Positions 33,510-63,183 of a stretch of DNA of 64,000 nucleotides are shown in pieces. Position 1 is the stretch's first letter. Each line of letters opens with the position of its first letter. The stretch is from positions 4,478,896-4,542,895 of the forward strand of contig CM043793.1 of the NCBI GenBank assembly GCA_023974075.1, given 5' to 3'. Position numbers and translations under genes: made by a program. Below the pieces are notes generated by a model, which was given only the letters and a program-made list of their open reading frames with translations, was not told the origin of the DNA and ran no database searches. This stretch comes from Chaenocephalus aceratus. Taxonomy: Eukaryota; Chordata; Actinopteri; Perciformes; Channichthyidae.

Positions 33510-34507
33510 TTATTGAAAATGTACTCCCGCACATCCCCCCCAAAAAGTCACTTTCGGCTCTGCTTCCTCGGAGGCTCTCTCGGAGGAGCAGACCAGGAGC
33601 GGGGGTTCCTCGTTCCTCTCCGACTCGCCGCCTGGAGATTCTGTCTCTGTGGCGGAGGAGCGGAGATATGGGACGGTGCCCCCGCAGCCGCCGAAGGGCG
33701 ATTCTGGCGCAGCTGCTGATCTCGCCGTTGCCCGCGCTACCCCTGCTGAGACTGTTGCAGGTGCTGCGGGTGCTGCTGTCGCTGCTGTTGATGGGGACGT
33801 TTGACCGGCTGAAGTCAGCCGACGTGACGTTGTATGTCGCTCAGTTATACGCACCATGGAATTGACCAGCAACGCAATATTGTTTGTCGCCGCTGACGCC
33901 TGGTAAGCACACTTGTTCATCCTGTCGGTCTGTCGGGCGACAAACTGATCCCTGGAGGCAGTCAACATGGGTCGCCGTCCGGCAACCGTGCTGGCCTGCT
34001 TAGCTCCAAAAAACTTTGTGAGGTTCGGCTCCAGCGGAGGCACGGTCGGAAAACCTTTATCCGTAAATCCCTCTACCCTTGTAAGGGGAGTGTATGTGGA
34101 TATAGGAGCCCTCAATGTCCTGGGGTTCGCTGCCACTCCCTCCTGGTACTTCCTGATGGGCGGAAAGCGTGGCCAGATCGGATCACTCTTGACCCTCTGA
34201 TCCTGGGAGAACAACCCGGACATGTCATCTAAATATGCGCTCTCCTGAGCTGGGGGAACGGGGAGATCTCGCCAGGCGGCTGCCTTAGCGATAATCTCCG
34301 GAAGCTCCTGGAGAATTCCGCCAATCGAGGGAGGGGGGCGTAGTCATCCGACTCGTGGCCTCCACTCGGACGCAGGAAATCCAGGGACTCGTCCACGGAG
34401 TAAGCCTCCTGGACTACCCAATCATCCCCGACCTCAGCGGCAGCGAGAGCGTCCGCTCTCTGCTGTCTGAGGGCCAGAGGGAGCCGGGCACTTAGCGAGC
34501 ATGACAT
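33510..34507 (-). pseudogene. DIRS gag-like gene in two frames
   Basis: The first frame (34229-34507) starts MSCSLSARLPLALRQQRADA, and the second (33510-34223) holds LEPNLTKFFGAKQAST and MNKCAYQASAATNNIALLVN. The two overlap in sense but lie in different frames, so a shift near 34230 breaks the gene. It matches the position and style of fish DIRS ORF1, thought to bind the RNA. The C-terminus is rich in Ala, Ser and Pro. Confidence 0.75.
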
Positions 34508-34739
34508 CTGTGGGAGAGAGCAGCTCTCGCATGCTTTAACCCCAAGCAGGACTCACTGTGAGTGTTTGTCAAAACTCATTATGTCGCCCGTCTCACATGA
34601 AATGAAATTCCGGACACAGCCCTGACTTACCTGCCCCATCTCCATCTTTCCACTAGAAACAAAGCGTTTTACGGGAGGAATCTTTGTTTACTAATGTGCC
34701 TGCTTCAGTGCTTCTGCCACTACGGAGTGCTGAAGAAAA

Positions 34740-34903
34740 GTGGGAGCAGTTGGACGGGCCTACTTCCTATTTATACGGAAGTGAGGCCAGAGGTGGGGCC
34801 CACGTCATAGGTGGCGTGGATTAAGTCTGTCAGTGCTGCACACGTGCAGTGGGACTACCCAATAGCGATAGCCTTAGAGGGCGAAGCCTTTTACGAAATA
34901 GAA
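34740..34903 (-). repeat. DIRS right inverted terminal repeat
   Basis: Mirror of the left repeat: TTCCTATTTATACGGAAGTG, GTGGGGCCCACGTCATAGGT and CCAATAGCGATAGCCTTAGA. Its outer tip (TTTTACGAAATAG) differs from the left tip, as DIRS tips do. Confidence 0.88.
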
Positions 34904-35672
34904 CTGGATACAGCGTGGGAGGCGGGGCCTCATTCATTCCCATGAGAGTTGCTCATTGGCGCATGATGATAAAATGCATAGATATATATAAACACACTGT
35001 TCATACTGCTCACAGTATGAACAGTGTGTATGAATACACTAGATATACACAGCAGCCTGTGAGCAGTATGAACAGTGTGTATGAATACACTAGATATACA
35101 TAGCAGCCTGTGAGCAGTATGAACAGTGTGTATGAATACACTAGATATACATAGCAGCCTGTGAGCAGTATGAACAGTGTGTATGAATACACTAGATATA
35201 CACAGCAGCCTGTGAGCAGTATGAACAGTGTGTATGAATACACTAGATATACATAGCAGCCTGTGAGCAGTATGAACAGTGTGTATGAATACACTAGATA
35301 TACATAGCAGCCTGTGAGCAGTATGAACAGTGTGTATGAATACACTAGATATACACAGCAGCCTGTGAGCAGTATGAACAGTGTGTATGAATACACTAGA
35401 TATACACAGCAGCCTGTGAGCAGTATGAACAGTGTGTATGAATATGCTAAGATATATAAAGTATGAAAACGGTAAGCAGTGCAAGTATAGTATAAAATAT
35501 ATAGATCTTAATTTCATGATGATAAACATTGTGGAGCAATGATGAAAAATGTGAACGGAAGTGACTTCGCCACTCGCTCTCTCAAAAGTTGGGCCATTTT
35601 GTCTTCATGCTCCAATGAGCAACTCTCATAGGAATGAACGAGGCCCCGCCTCCCACGCTGTATCCAGTTCTT
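34904..35672. mobile_element. foldback element beside the DIRS, filled by a minisatellite
   Basis: About 75 bp from 34901 (AACTGGATACAGCGTGGGAG then GCGGGGCCTCATTCATTCC) is mirrored at 35600-35672. The arms differ at a few bases. Between them lies the 51-bp minisatellite plus unique AT-rich DNA. The DIRS joins it exactly at the outer end of the left arm. Confidence 0.7.
35008..35450 (+). repeat. 51-bp minisatellite, about 8.5 copies
   Basis: The unit (TGTGAGCAGTATGAACAGTG, then TGTATGAATACACTAG and ATATACAYAGCAGCC) is nearly identical in all copies. The Y position runs C,T,T,C,T,T,C,C across the eight complete units. As 51 is a multiple of 3, long artificial reading frames arise on both strands. 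Confidence 0.95.
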
Positions 35673-37024
35673 ATTATACATCCATGCTCCACCAGGGGGG
35701 GCTGGTGTCTGTCAGGTAGCTCCATCTCTTTCAGCACCATCAGAACTGCATTCCTATTCAATGCAGTTACATTAAAAACATATGTAATCAGATTACTGTT
35801 ACATTCATTCAATGTGTGGATTACTATCAGGATTACAATGTTACTGAAACCTAAAAAGATCATAGTGTTAGTTGTAAAGGATCAGATGTTCTCTCTTCTC
35901 TGTCAGCTGTTCTGTTCTGTAGGCTAATACTTTAAGTGTGAATCTATACGTCTACTGCCTGAATCTGCTTCATGGTTTTCACTTTCTTTGCTTCATCTGT
36001 TCTGTTTTTAATTCAGCAGGTGAACCTATATGTTCATAGAATAGTGTGTGTGAGCTTAACTGTGTGTATTAAACTAAAACGGAGCATTTTCTGTCAGCTC
36101 AGATTTTATTTCTGCTTTTTTAAACTGTAGTCTGTGCTCACGTGTTTCAGTGTTGGTGTGTGGCTGCTGCAGGAATGTGCTGAGTGACAGGCAGCTTTTC
36201 ATATGAGTTAAATAATTGTTGATCCTAAATATCTTGGGTTCTTCTTTTTCAATGTTTAAATTGTTCCGTGTCTTACATCATACACTTAAGTAAAAACATC
36301 TTATTGCTATTTATATCCTCTTTATTTGCATTGCATTTGATATTGAGGTCACTTAAGAGTAAAGAAAAGTAATCAGGTTACATTACTTTGGATTGTGATT
36401 AGGTTACTGACTACAGCGTTTTCTTTGCAGGTAACCAGTAATTAAACCTACCCTGCTAAGTAAGTGTTTCCTTTTCCAGTACTATCCAGACCTAGAGTGG
36501 AAAGCACAGGACAGAATAACTCAGGATATTATTAAATCTACAATTAGAAAGATTCTATTGTCAGGAATATTCTGTGAAGAGCCAAGTCAGGCTAGGGAAG
36601 AGTGCATGTCAAAGAGGAGCAGTGTTTCTCACCCACCAACAACATAAAACAGATGCTGACATTGGACAGTTCATTCCTGAAAAACAAAACAAAAAAGTGT
36701 GATTGTAAAAGAAACAAACTTAAGCGAGCTGTCTTAAAAAGTGAAGTCTCAAAGTGAGGCACAGCAGTTATGACGTTTACAGATGACATCTTAGTGACAG
36801 AGCTCACTGCTAAGAAAGCCCCCCTGCATTCTGTGTGAGGATGATAATTAAAAGACTACCAAAATAAGACTTTTCATTGCACTGATTTTCTGGACATTGC
36901 ATTCCTGTAAGTCCAGCAGCCGGTGATATATTTTGTTTCTCCAACTACTGTATGTCTGATTAGTATTAAAACAATGTAACAAGAATACGAATATAATGAA
37001 AAATGATCATCTGTTACATCCCAA
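35673..37024. other. intergenic between ube2l3 and ydjc, nothing clear
   Basis: AT-rich sequence without recognisable exons or element ends. The stretch GTAACCAGTAATTAAACC near 36430 resembles decayed repeat text. Confidence 0.45.
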
Positions 37025-37441
37025 TCTCACGGCATTTCGTGTTATAGTCACAAAATTAATTTAATCTATTGATTCGTGTTCAACAATACGATTTTCGTGT
37101 CACACAGAACGATTTTAAAGCAATGTATTTCTATTGGTAGTATGTTTCGTGCCTGCACCACGTCTTTTTGTCCGGTCGGGTCTTCGAAGACCAGAAGCTG
37201 TGTGGTTCATAAAAACATTTTCTTACTCAATATCTAAACCTAACCCTATCCCTTTTATTTTAAATTGTATAATGTCGGAGTTTTTTTTGCCGTCCGTGAG
37301 GAAAAGAAATGGGGCTCAGAGCCTCAGAATACTGACATCTGTATTTTTTTAAATCTTTTTTTCCTTCTAATTTGTTATTCTTTGATGCAGGCACAAATCA
37401 ATAGATTAATTTCGTGACTATAAGACGAAATGCTGTGAGAC
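37025..37441. mobile_element. 417-bp inverted-repeat element (CTCACGGCATTTCGT family)
   Basis: Ends TCTCACGGCATTTCGTGTTA and, reversed, TCTCACAGCATTTCGTCTTA, with GATTCGTG/ATAGATTAATTTCGTG inside. A second, partial copy lies at about 52975-53150. Non-coding. Confidence 0.75.
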
Positions 37442-37544
37442 TGTGTTGTCTGTTATGTAGGTTTGGAGAATATGTGCTAAAGCTGCTCTGAGGGCTTCTA
37501 AACATGTAAGAATTAGAGATAGAAAATGACACTTTGAAACATCA

Positions 37545-38552
37545 GATATCGGTTTGACATCATTTATTCGCTCAGCTGTTCAGTTGTTATCTCTGTAACA
37601 ATTTAAACACAGCAATGTAAAACCAGTTTCAACAGAAACCTTATCAAAATATACAATTTCAAATATCCAGATAGAAAGCTATAAATATTACAAAGCGTAC
37701 TGTTCAATCACATTCACTTAGAGTCCAACATTTGGCAGGTTATCAGATGTTCCGCGCTACAGACCTGAGTTCATTGGGAATCATTCCATCAAATCCACAA
37801 CGACAGCATGGCTTCATTCACTGAGGAACACACATGAGCACACAACTCAAACTATACTCTGAAGATACTTCATCCACAAAACCATTAATTGCATATCAAT
37901 TGCTCATCGTGTGCAGCCCTGAAAAAACAATGTTTTTAAGAATAAAAGATAAAATGGGTTGACTGATTGTTATAAAAATCATCCTTCTGTGAGTTTTCCT
38001 TTAAAGGAATAACGTTAATTACAACTTCCTTCTGAAGTTTCATTCCGCAACTGACATCTGGTGACATCACGACAGAGGTCAGAGACAGAGGTCCAGGACG
38101 ACGACGACAAAGCAACAGCTGATCCAGATGATTGAACCTCTTTCTGAGCCAAATACCCCTTATTGCATGATAGCCCCCCCCCCCCCATTAAAAATGACAC
38201 TTTGTCTTTAAGATTAGAGAGAGAAACATCAGATACCAGTTTTGTTCTCAACTGTAAGGATCTATAGAAAGTGAAAGTCGATAACTCAGTCCAACCTCTG
38301 CATTCCTTCATTATTATTAACTTAATTAGTGACTGATTAGTTAGAATTTGAATTCATAAAGTTTTTAACAGCGTGGCAGTGCACATATTTCTGTGCTTTT
38401 AGGAAATGTTTCAATAACAAAATAAGATATGCCATTATAAAAACCACATCTGGAGTCAAATCCCCCCCCCCCACATCACATACTGCTAGTCCGGGCACAT
38501 TGAGAGAGATTTGTGCTCTCACCACTGTGTCTCTATAGGATCCACACAGTGC
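37545..38552 (-). other. ydjc: probable ydjc 3' untranslated region
   Basis: Minus-strand sequence after the stop contains G-runs (complement of C-runs at 38174-38187 and 38461-38473). It reaches an AATAAA at 37562-37567, about 990 bases downstream. The extent is inferred. Confidence 0.5.
37562..37567 (-). terminator. candidate polyadenylation signal of ydjc
   Basis: TTTATT on the plus strand is AATAAA on the gene strand. No experimental end is known here. Confidence 0.4.
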
Positions 38553-56406
<17,854 letters not shown>

Positions 56407-56876
56407 TATTGCTGATCTCTGTGAGCACACAGGAGACAAATGAACGCTCATCATTAGCCTGCATTCGTAAGGAGACTATAACCCCAAATGCTCCAGATGT
56501 TTATATCAGTGTAGCTCGCTGCCTTCAGTGTTTGAGTGTTGGTCTGAATGGTTGAATGAGAAACAGCTCAAAGTGTACATTTACATTTCCGTAAATCACT
56601 CGCAGCAGTGAGACTCACACCTCCAGCCATCTGCACTTTAATAAGTCATGTTTCTGCATTAGATAATATTTCAGCTGTGACTCTTGCTCGCACATGAGTG
56701 CACGACACAAGCACTTTTTTTAAAAGTCACTCTAGAATGACAACTGGATTATTACAGAAAACTTGGAAACAAATAAAAACATAATGTTTGATTGATTGAC
56801 TGATTGAGGAAAGTGAAAAAGACAACTTTCTCTTTGTGTTACGTAATTGAACATTAGCTTCCATCAACCTTAGCAA

Positions 56877-56909
<33 letters not shown>
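56407..56909. other. upstream of ydjc
   Basis: No clear promoter motif. A (TA)n run of about 30 bp ends at 56911 and forms the insertion site of the next element. Confidence 0.4.
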
Positions 56910-56911
<2 letters not shown>

Positions 56912-57725
56912 CACTGAACAAAAATATAAACGCAACACTTTTGTTTTTGCTCCCATTTTTTAAGAGATGAACTCAAAGATCTAAAACATTATCTATATAC
57001 ACAAAATAACCATTTCTCTCAAATATTGTTCAAAAATCTGAAAAAATCTTTGATAGTGAGCACTTCTCCTTTGCCGAGATAATCCATCCCACCTCACAGG
57101 TGTGGCATATCAAGATGCTGATTAGACAGCATGATTATTGCTCAGGTGTGCCTTAGGCTGGCCACAATAAAAGGCCACTCTGAAACGTGCATTTTTGCTT
57201 TATTGGGGGGGTCTGGGGGGGTCCGAAAACCAGTCAGTATCTGGTGTGAGGGGTAGGGTTAGGGTAATGTTGTGAATCGAGTGGCCTGCGTTCGTCGTCC
57301 ATTACATACGCCTGCCCATACCATAACCCCACCACCACCATGGGCCACTCGATTCACAACATTACCCTAACCCTAACCCTACCCCTAACCCTACCCCTCA
57401 CACCAGATACTGCCTGGTTTTCGGACCCCCCCAATAAAGCAAAACTGCACGTTTCAGAGTGGCCTTTTATTATGGCCAGCCTAAGGCACACCTGTGCAAT
57501 AATCATGCTGTCTAATCAGCATCTTGATATGCCACACCTGTGAGGTGGGATGGATTATCTCGGCAAAGGAGAAGTGCTCACTATCACAGATTTTTTCAGA
57601 TTTGTGAACAATATTTGAGAGAAATGGTTATTTTGTGTATATAAAAAATGTTTTAGATCTTTGAGTTCATCTCATAAAAAATGGGAGCAAAAACAAAAGT
57701 GTTGCGTTTATATTTTTGTTCAGTG
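56912..57725. mobile_element. Tc1/mariner-like foldback with telomere-like centre
   Basis: Ends CACTGAACAAAAATATAAAC and GTTTATATTTTTGTTCAGTG are flanked by TA. The arms run more than 300 bp almost to the centre. Near the middle GGGTAGGGTTAGGGTAATG (57250) and ACCCTAACCCTAACCCTACC (57363) mirror each other. Non-autonomous. Confidence 0.88.
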
Positions 57726-57943
57726 TATATATATATATATATAAATGGTACCACAACTTGGCAACTTTTTAGCAATAGCTGTGACTTTGAATTCAAATGC
57801 AAACATATGGTTGTCAAATGTCACACAACATTTTTACATAATAATACATTATTATTTGTAACCATTTTTGATCGTCATAATAACATTACGTAGGTACACA
57901 CTGAGGACATGTCTTTTAAATGTTCCTAGAACTACTAAGTATC

Positions 57944-59083
57944 TACGGAGCCCCCCCGGTGACATTGATGAGAAAAATATTAATACGTGGCCACGTATTA
58001 ATAATGCGTGGCCACGAGTTAATAATGCGTGGCCACGAGTTAATAATGCGTGGCCACGAGTTAGTTATTACGTTCCCACGCATTAGTAATTTGTGGGACA
58101 CAATAATTATTACGCAATAACTAAATCCAGATAGTCTATAGAAACTGATGACTGAGTGACAACCATAGACTGTATAAAGGTGACAACACTAGCTAAACTC
58201 TGTACCGTAGGCTACGGCTATTATCGCGAAGCATGGATCATTTTGATTTGATTTCATTTTATTTTCATTTGGGTATGAATTATAATGATATTCTGCAATC
58301 CCTTGCAGTTAAGCACAGTGTCATCCTTAGCAAAATTCACTTGATTCGGCTGCTGAAAATGCACGGTTTGAAACGTAGTTGAGTAAAGTTAGAACGATAT
58401 TGGCAGATTCTGATTTCACGGATCAATAACTCATGAACAAAACGTTATTCAGACACAAATGACATCTCCTAAGTACCGTGGTAAGGTTGACAACGAACTA
58501 CAATCACATTTTGATAAAAAAAAAAGCCAATATGTGCCGTCCTCCGAGCTGGACACATTACATTGGTCTCTATCTGCAGCCGGAGAAGAAACAAGTGCTC
58601 AGGGACCGTCTGCAAAGTGCAACTCCGAAAAAAGAGAATATAATAATATTCAATCACTTTACTATTCTACAGTATATTTCTACCAAACTCATTACACACA
58701 TCAATAGTCTTCTGTTGCTCATACTACATCAGAGAGTTTGGAAGAATATGGTTTGGAATAATTTCGGTGAATATTTATACTGTTTGGAGGACAGCACGTA
58801 TTGGCTTTTTTTGATCAAAATGTGATTGTAGTTCGTTGTCAACCTTACCACGGTACTTAGGAGACGTCATTTGTGTCTGAACAACATTTTGTTCATGAGT
58901 TATTGATCCGTGAAATCTGAATCTGCCAATATCGTTCCAACTTTACTCGACTTGTTGTCACTCAGTCATCAGTTTCTATAGACTATCTGGATTTAGTTAT
59001 TGCGTAATAATTATTGTGTTCCCACGAATTACTAATGCGTGGGAACATAATAATGTCACCAATGTCACCAGGGGGGCTCCGTA
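57944..59083. mobile_element. foldback element with AAGTATC flanks
   Basis: Ends TACGGAGCCCCCCCGGTGAC and CACCAGGGGGGCTCCGTA, with AAGTATC on both sides (57937-57943, 59084-59090). Inner arms 58371-58520 and 58810-58945 are also complementary (TGACAACGAACTACAATCAC). No protein gene. Confidence 0.82.
57979..58065 (+). repeat. 21-bp tandem repeat with TGGCCACG
   Basis: AATAATGCGTGGCCACGAGT (plus T) occurs three times exactly and once in degenerate form. GTGGCCAC is itself a palindrome. Within the left part of the foldback. Confidence 0.88.
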
Positions 59084-59256
59084 AAGTATCATATAAAATA
59101 AAAAAACATAAAAAAAGCTTGCACCAAGATATTAACTAACAAAAAAGGCTTGCTCATTCCTCTTTATCATTCCTCTGGAGATTCTGGTAAAAGAACACAT
59201 ATCCCAGTACAAGTGTAGGGGGAAGAAAGCCCAGTAGCAGGTAAACCAATGTAACA

Positions 59257-60780
59257 ACACAGCAATACATGGGTTAATCCAGAGCTGGAGGACATTTAGA
59301 CCTTAACATTTGAACAATTTGAACCCTTTCTTTCTAATTTTTCAGTTTTGTATTTGAGAAAATCAGGTAGTAAACATCATAAAAACTGATTTGGCCCGCT
59401 CAGACCTCAATGGTACATATTTAATTTGATGTTTTATTTGTTACTTTTTGACAGTGCTCAATAGTGGGTTAGAACTATGAAATCAAGGGTCATTCCAGAA
59501 TTGGAGGACATTTCATGTCCCCATATACACAATCTAATAATCCATGCCCAAAATGCTAAAACATGCACTTGTTATGTTAAACATACTTGTCTTGAGACAC
59601 AATGTATATAAAGTTGTAGAAAAAGTGGTTTCAAAATATTATTTAAATTATCTCTCGAACATCCCCTAAAATGGCATTTTTTAAATAACAGTAATTTTGC
59701 ACAGAAGGTGTGTCCCTCAACATGTGTTCAACCCTGTTACCCAAACCTTTTTAGATTGGCACAGGAAGTGAACAAACTGTAAATCAGATGACACAGTGGA
59801 AAGGACATCAGCAAGCCATGTGCAAGTGCCATGGGTAGACCAAAACTAAGTCCTCTCTTTTATTTTTCATATTTTTACAATCTTTTCAGTCTTAAAAGAG
59901 TGTGGCACTCTGACTCACTCAGCCCTGTTACTGATATTATCAGAATAAAGCATATTAATTTCAAAGTTATCTTTATTGCATTAGATATCCAAATGTGTCC
60001 TTGCCTTGAAAGTAGCATTACATGCTACATCTAGCAATAATTCCTGAGGTTAAAGCTCAAATTAGCATTGATTTTCAACCCTGTTACTATAATTAGAGTA
60101 ACAGGGGTAATTCTTCATTGGAAAATATACATTTGATGCCTAGCTGGGCAAATCACTTTTTTTGATGGTTTATTATCTGTTTTTCCTAAATACATTAAAA
60201 CAAATTATAAAATAAAAGGTTCATTTTTCAAAAATGTTGGTGTCTAAATTGTCCTCCAATTCTGGAATGACCCAGAAAGCAATTTTAAAAATGCTATCAA
60301 CCTCTTGATCTAACTATAATTGAATCACAGTTGTGTTCATGTTGAGTTAATTGATAAGAAAAAGTGTTCATTATTGCAATATTACCATGCTTAGGCTCCA
60401 TGGTGTCAATAACAAAGAGGGATTTCATATTCTGTGAAAATACAGCAATACATTTAAAACATACTGTGCTTAATTATATATAAAGATTTCAATGTATTAA
60501 AGATAATAAGTTGTACTGTAGGCAATTCAATTCTGTAACTATAATTACTTCAATTAAAGAAACAGGGTTGTAAATCTGACTCATATTAGCTTTTACCTCA
60601 GGAATTAATGCTAAGCTGCGGAATGTAATGCTACGTTCAAGGCAAGGACAGACTTATATTTAACTATAGAAAGAGAACTTTGAAATGAATTTGTCTTATG
60701 CTGATAATATGGGTAACAGGGTTTGGTTGGTTAGGGTGCCACACTCACAAGAAAAGTATGACAAATAAAAGAGAGGACAT
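59257..60780. mobile_element. large imperfect inverted-repeat element
   Basis: GGGTCATTCCAGAATTGGAG at 59488 mirrors CTCCAATTCTGGAATGACCC at 60253. A second pair of ~250-bp arms (59870-60130 and 60530-60780) shares words such as CAACCCTGTTAC, CCTGAGGTTAAAGC and GCCTTGAAAGTAGCATTACA in mirrored, diverged form. Ends are not precisely placed; it may be two nested elements. Confidence 0.6.
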
Positions 60781-61349
60781 GTTGATCAGTGACAGTGTAC
60801 AACATAATGCTCTAATTGACTGTCCATTAACTCTGGTTATCTCCTTTGTGATGCGGTGTAGTATCTGTTCTATACTGGTTGATTACACACTACAATGGGG
60901 ACCAAATCGATATTTGAATAAAACACCACAGTACCACAGAAGTGAACCTACTCCATTCGCCGGCTCATAAGGTGACATTGAAAAGCACAGAGGATTTATG
61001 AGGGGAGCAGCTGTAACCCCGGAGGCACGTTACTTCTTGTGGCTCCCACTAACAGAACATTATCCTATTTTATGAACTCAAAATCTTAATCTTACCCATT
61101 GTACTTCACACGTTCGTCCATACGTGTCCAAAGCCACCCAAACACGGTGGAAATAAAGTGCACTTCCGACTAGCACACAGCACCGGTGTAGTGTGTAAGC
61201 AGAGCACGGCGCCCTCTGTTGCACAAACCGAACATGGCGTCCCACCCAGCCGCCAACAAAACTTTCAAAATAAGACTTCTAAATCTCAAATGAACAAAAA
61301 CGACAAAACTGGATACTAAGGCATTTTTTAATTAATCTCTTATGTATTG

Positions 61350-61470
61350 TGCTAGTGGAGCCTCGCAGCGGCGAAACCGCTCCTGTGTGCGGGATTGCCC
61401 ACAGTATTGAGTATGTAAGTCGCTTTGGATAAAAGCGTCTAACAAGTAACATGTAATGTAATGTGTGTTG
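61350..61470 (+). repeat. retroelement tail-like repeat
   Basis: GTAAGTCGCTTTGGATAAAA then GCGTCTAACAAGTAACATG and TAATGTAATG is the tail wording of a common fish interspersed repeat. Confidence 0.5.
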
Positions 61471-61597
61471 ATTGTTATGTGTACCTGCCCAAGGACTGCA
61501 GTCGGAAATGAGCTTTTAGCTATAATGTGGCATCAAGCATCTCTTCTCTTTGAGATTAATGTATTTTTATGCATGGTCCTTGTTCAATAAAGAGCTC

Positions 61598-61628
61598 ATA
61601 TTTACAATAATAATAATAATAATAATAA
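61598..61628 (+). repeat. (AAT)n short microsatellite
   Basis: Six to eight AAT units in ACAATAATAATAATAATAAT. Confidence 0.85.
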
Positions 61629-61984
61629 ATGATAATGTTGCCCTTAGTTAACCTTAACAGATATAGGTTTACATGTAACATGTAAAAAAAGCAACACACC
61701 AATTTATAATAAATATTGTTGTACATCTGATACAACTTCATGGCCTTTATTTTATTATCCTCTTTTTCAACAGAAATGTTGAAGTGTAAATACAGTTTAA
61801 CTAAGAACAAGTTAGTTATTTCTAGTTTTTAAGTGTAAAGTTAGCCACTGCCGGTTCACTGGAAAGTCTCCGGCAGATAAGCGATACCATAAAGCGGTCA
61901 GAAAACTAGTTCAACACCGTGTCTTTCATCAGGACTTGATTTATACATTTATTTAAAATGTAACATGTTTTTATGTATGTATAT

Positions 61985-62470
61985 TCTCAGATGTGGGAGA
62001 AGGACAAGTACTCAGGTGTGGTACTTCAGCAAAAGTACCAGGGTTTCAAAAATACTCTAAGTAAAAGTCAGAAATGTTAAGTAAAAGTAGAAAAGTATCA
62101 GAATCAAAATAAACGTATAGCGACAGTAAAAGTAGTCGTTGTGCAGATTGGTCCATTTCAGAATAATATATATATGATTATGTTTTATAATGATTGATCA
62201 TGAAAGTGTTCTCAAAGCTGGTGAAGGTGCAGCTAGTCTGAAGTACTTTGTAGACTGCAGGGTAGCTGGTGGATTTACTCCAGGTGGAACTAAAGTCTGA
62301 TTTAACACTTGATTATATTTCATATCATTCATCCACATCTGTGAAGTAACTGAAGGTATTAAATACATGTAGTGGAATAAAAGTACACCATTTACCTCTG
62401 AATTGTAGTGGAGTAGAAGTACCAAGTACTCAAGTGAAGTACAATTGTACTTAAGTAAATGTACTTATTT
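61985..62470 (-). repeat. AAGTAC-type element, inverted copy
   Basis: GGGTAGCTGGTGGATTTACT, CCAGGTGGAACTAAAGTC and flanking AAGTACC words match 52030-52515 in reverse over almost the full length. Confidence 0.72.
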
Positions 62471-62894
62471 ACCAACCCCCTGTATATTTTGTATATATTT
62501 AATTTACCCACACCTCACCCGAACAGTTTTCCTGAATATAACTTCGGCGGTGAACAGCCTCTGCACACAGCTGTAATCCCAAACTGTGACCGTACAGACA
62601 GGTGTGGTTCTCTCAGGTGTTCTCATGTCATCATGACGCCTGGAAGATTATTTACACAAGATCTATGACCCGGAGCCACAACTCACAGGCTTTATCTGAT
62701 ATCCTACACCACTGAAGGTCATATCTGGTGACACAGCATTTTCAATGCACAGCATAAAAGCTTGAAATACAAAAGTAGCTCAATGGGAAAATATCTTCAG
62801 AATCCAGTATTTACTTGAAGCACCTAATTAGAATGTAAAAGAAGAAGAATTGGGAGGGATGAAACTCTCTTTAATGGTCTCACATGCAGAGTAC

Positions 62895-63183
62895 ACAGCA
62901 CACACAGTGACAGGTGTTCTCTGCTTTTTAACCCATCCTAGTACCAGGAGTCTAGTACTAGGAGCAGTGGGCAACTATTGTACAGCGCCCGGGGAGCAAT
63001 GGGAGTGGGGGGGGAAGGGGGATGTCTGGTGCCTTGCTCAAGGGCACCATGGCAGGGCAGGATGTGAACTGGGACCTCTCCAAGTAGCAGTCCACACTCC
63101 ATATTTAGGACTGGTCGGGGACTTGAACCGGCGACCGTACGGCTCACAGTCCAAGCCCCTACTGACTGAACTCTTGCCGGACC
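62895..63183 (-). repeat. tRNA-headed SINE, second copy
   Basis: On the minus strand the head has GGTTCAAGTCC, a good Pol III box B, after AGTCAGTAGGGGCTTGG. The body has CTTGAGCAAGGCACC and TGCTCCCCGGGCGC, as in 5968-6217. Not a functional tRNA. Confidence 0.78.

Larger units (their letters stand above)
25362..34903 (-). mobile_element. DIRS-type tyrosine-recombinase retrotransposon
   Basis: The element is coded on the minus strand in the order gag-like, reverse transcriptase/RNase H, tyrosine recombinase. It is bounded by inverted terminal repeats (25362-25580 and about 34740-34903) and has the internal complementary region characteristic of DIRS at 25583-25700. DIRS elements replicate by reverse transcription and insert as circles by recombinase, without target duplication; none is visible here. 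A LINE (25802-29174) and a small inverted-repeat element (29213-29880) have broken into its 3' part. Frameshifts in gag and recombinase make this copy defective. Confidence 0.93.

Noticed and set aside
35008..35450. Regularly spaced repeats resembling a CRISPR array
   Set aside because: The units are tandem with no unique spacers, and the DNA is vertebrate.
34930..35529. 199- and 128-codon repetitive frames
   Set aside because: Artefacts of a 51-bp minisatellite whose length is a multiple of three.
57245..57410. Telomere-like TTAGGG/CCCTAA as a chromosome end
   Set aside because: Short, mirrored, and enclosed in a TA-flanked transposon.
62895..63183. A tRNA gene on the minus strand
   Set aside because: Box B is good, but the head is not followed by a normal acceptor end and runs into a SINE body.
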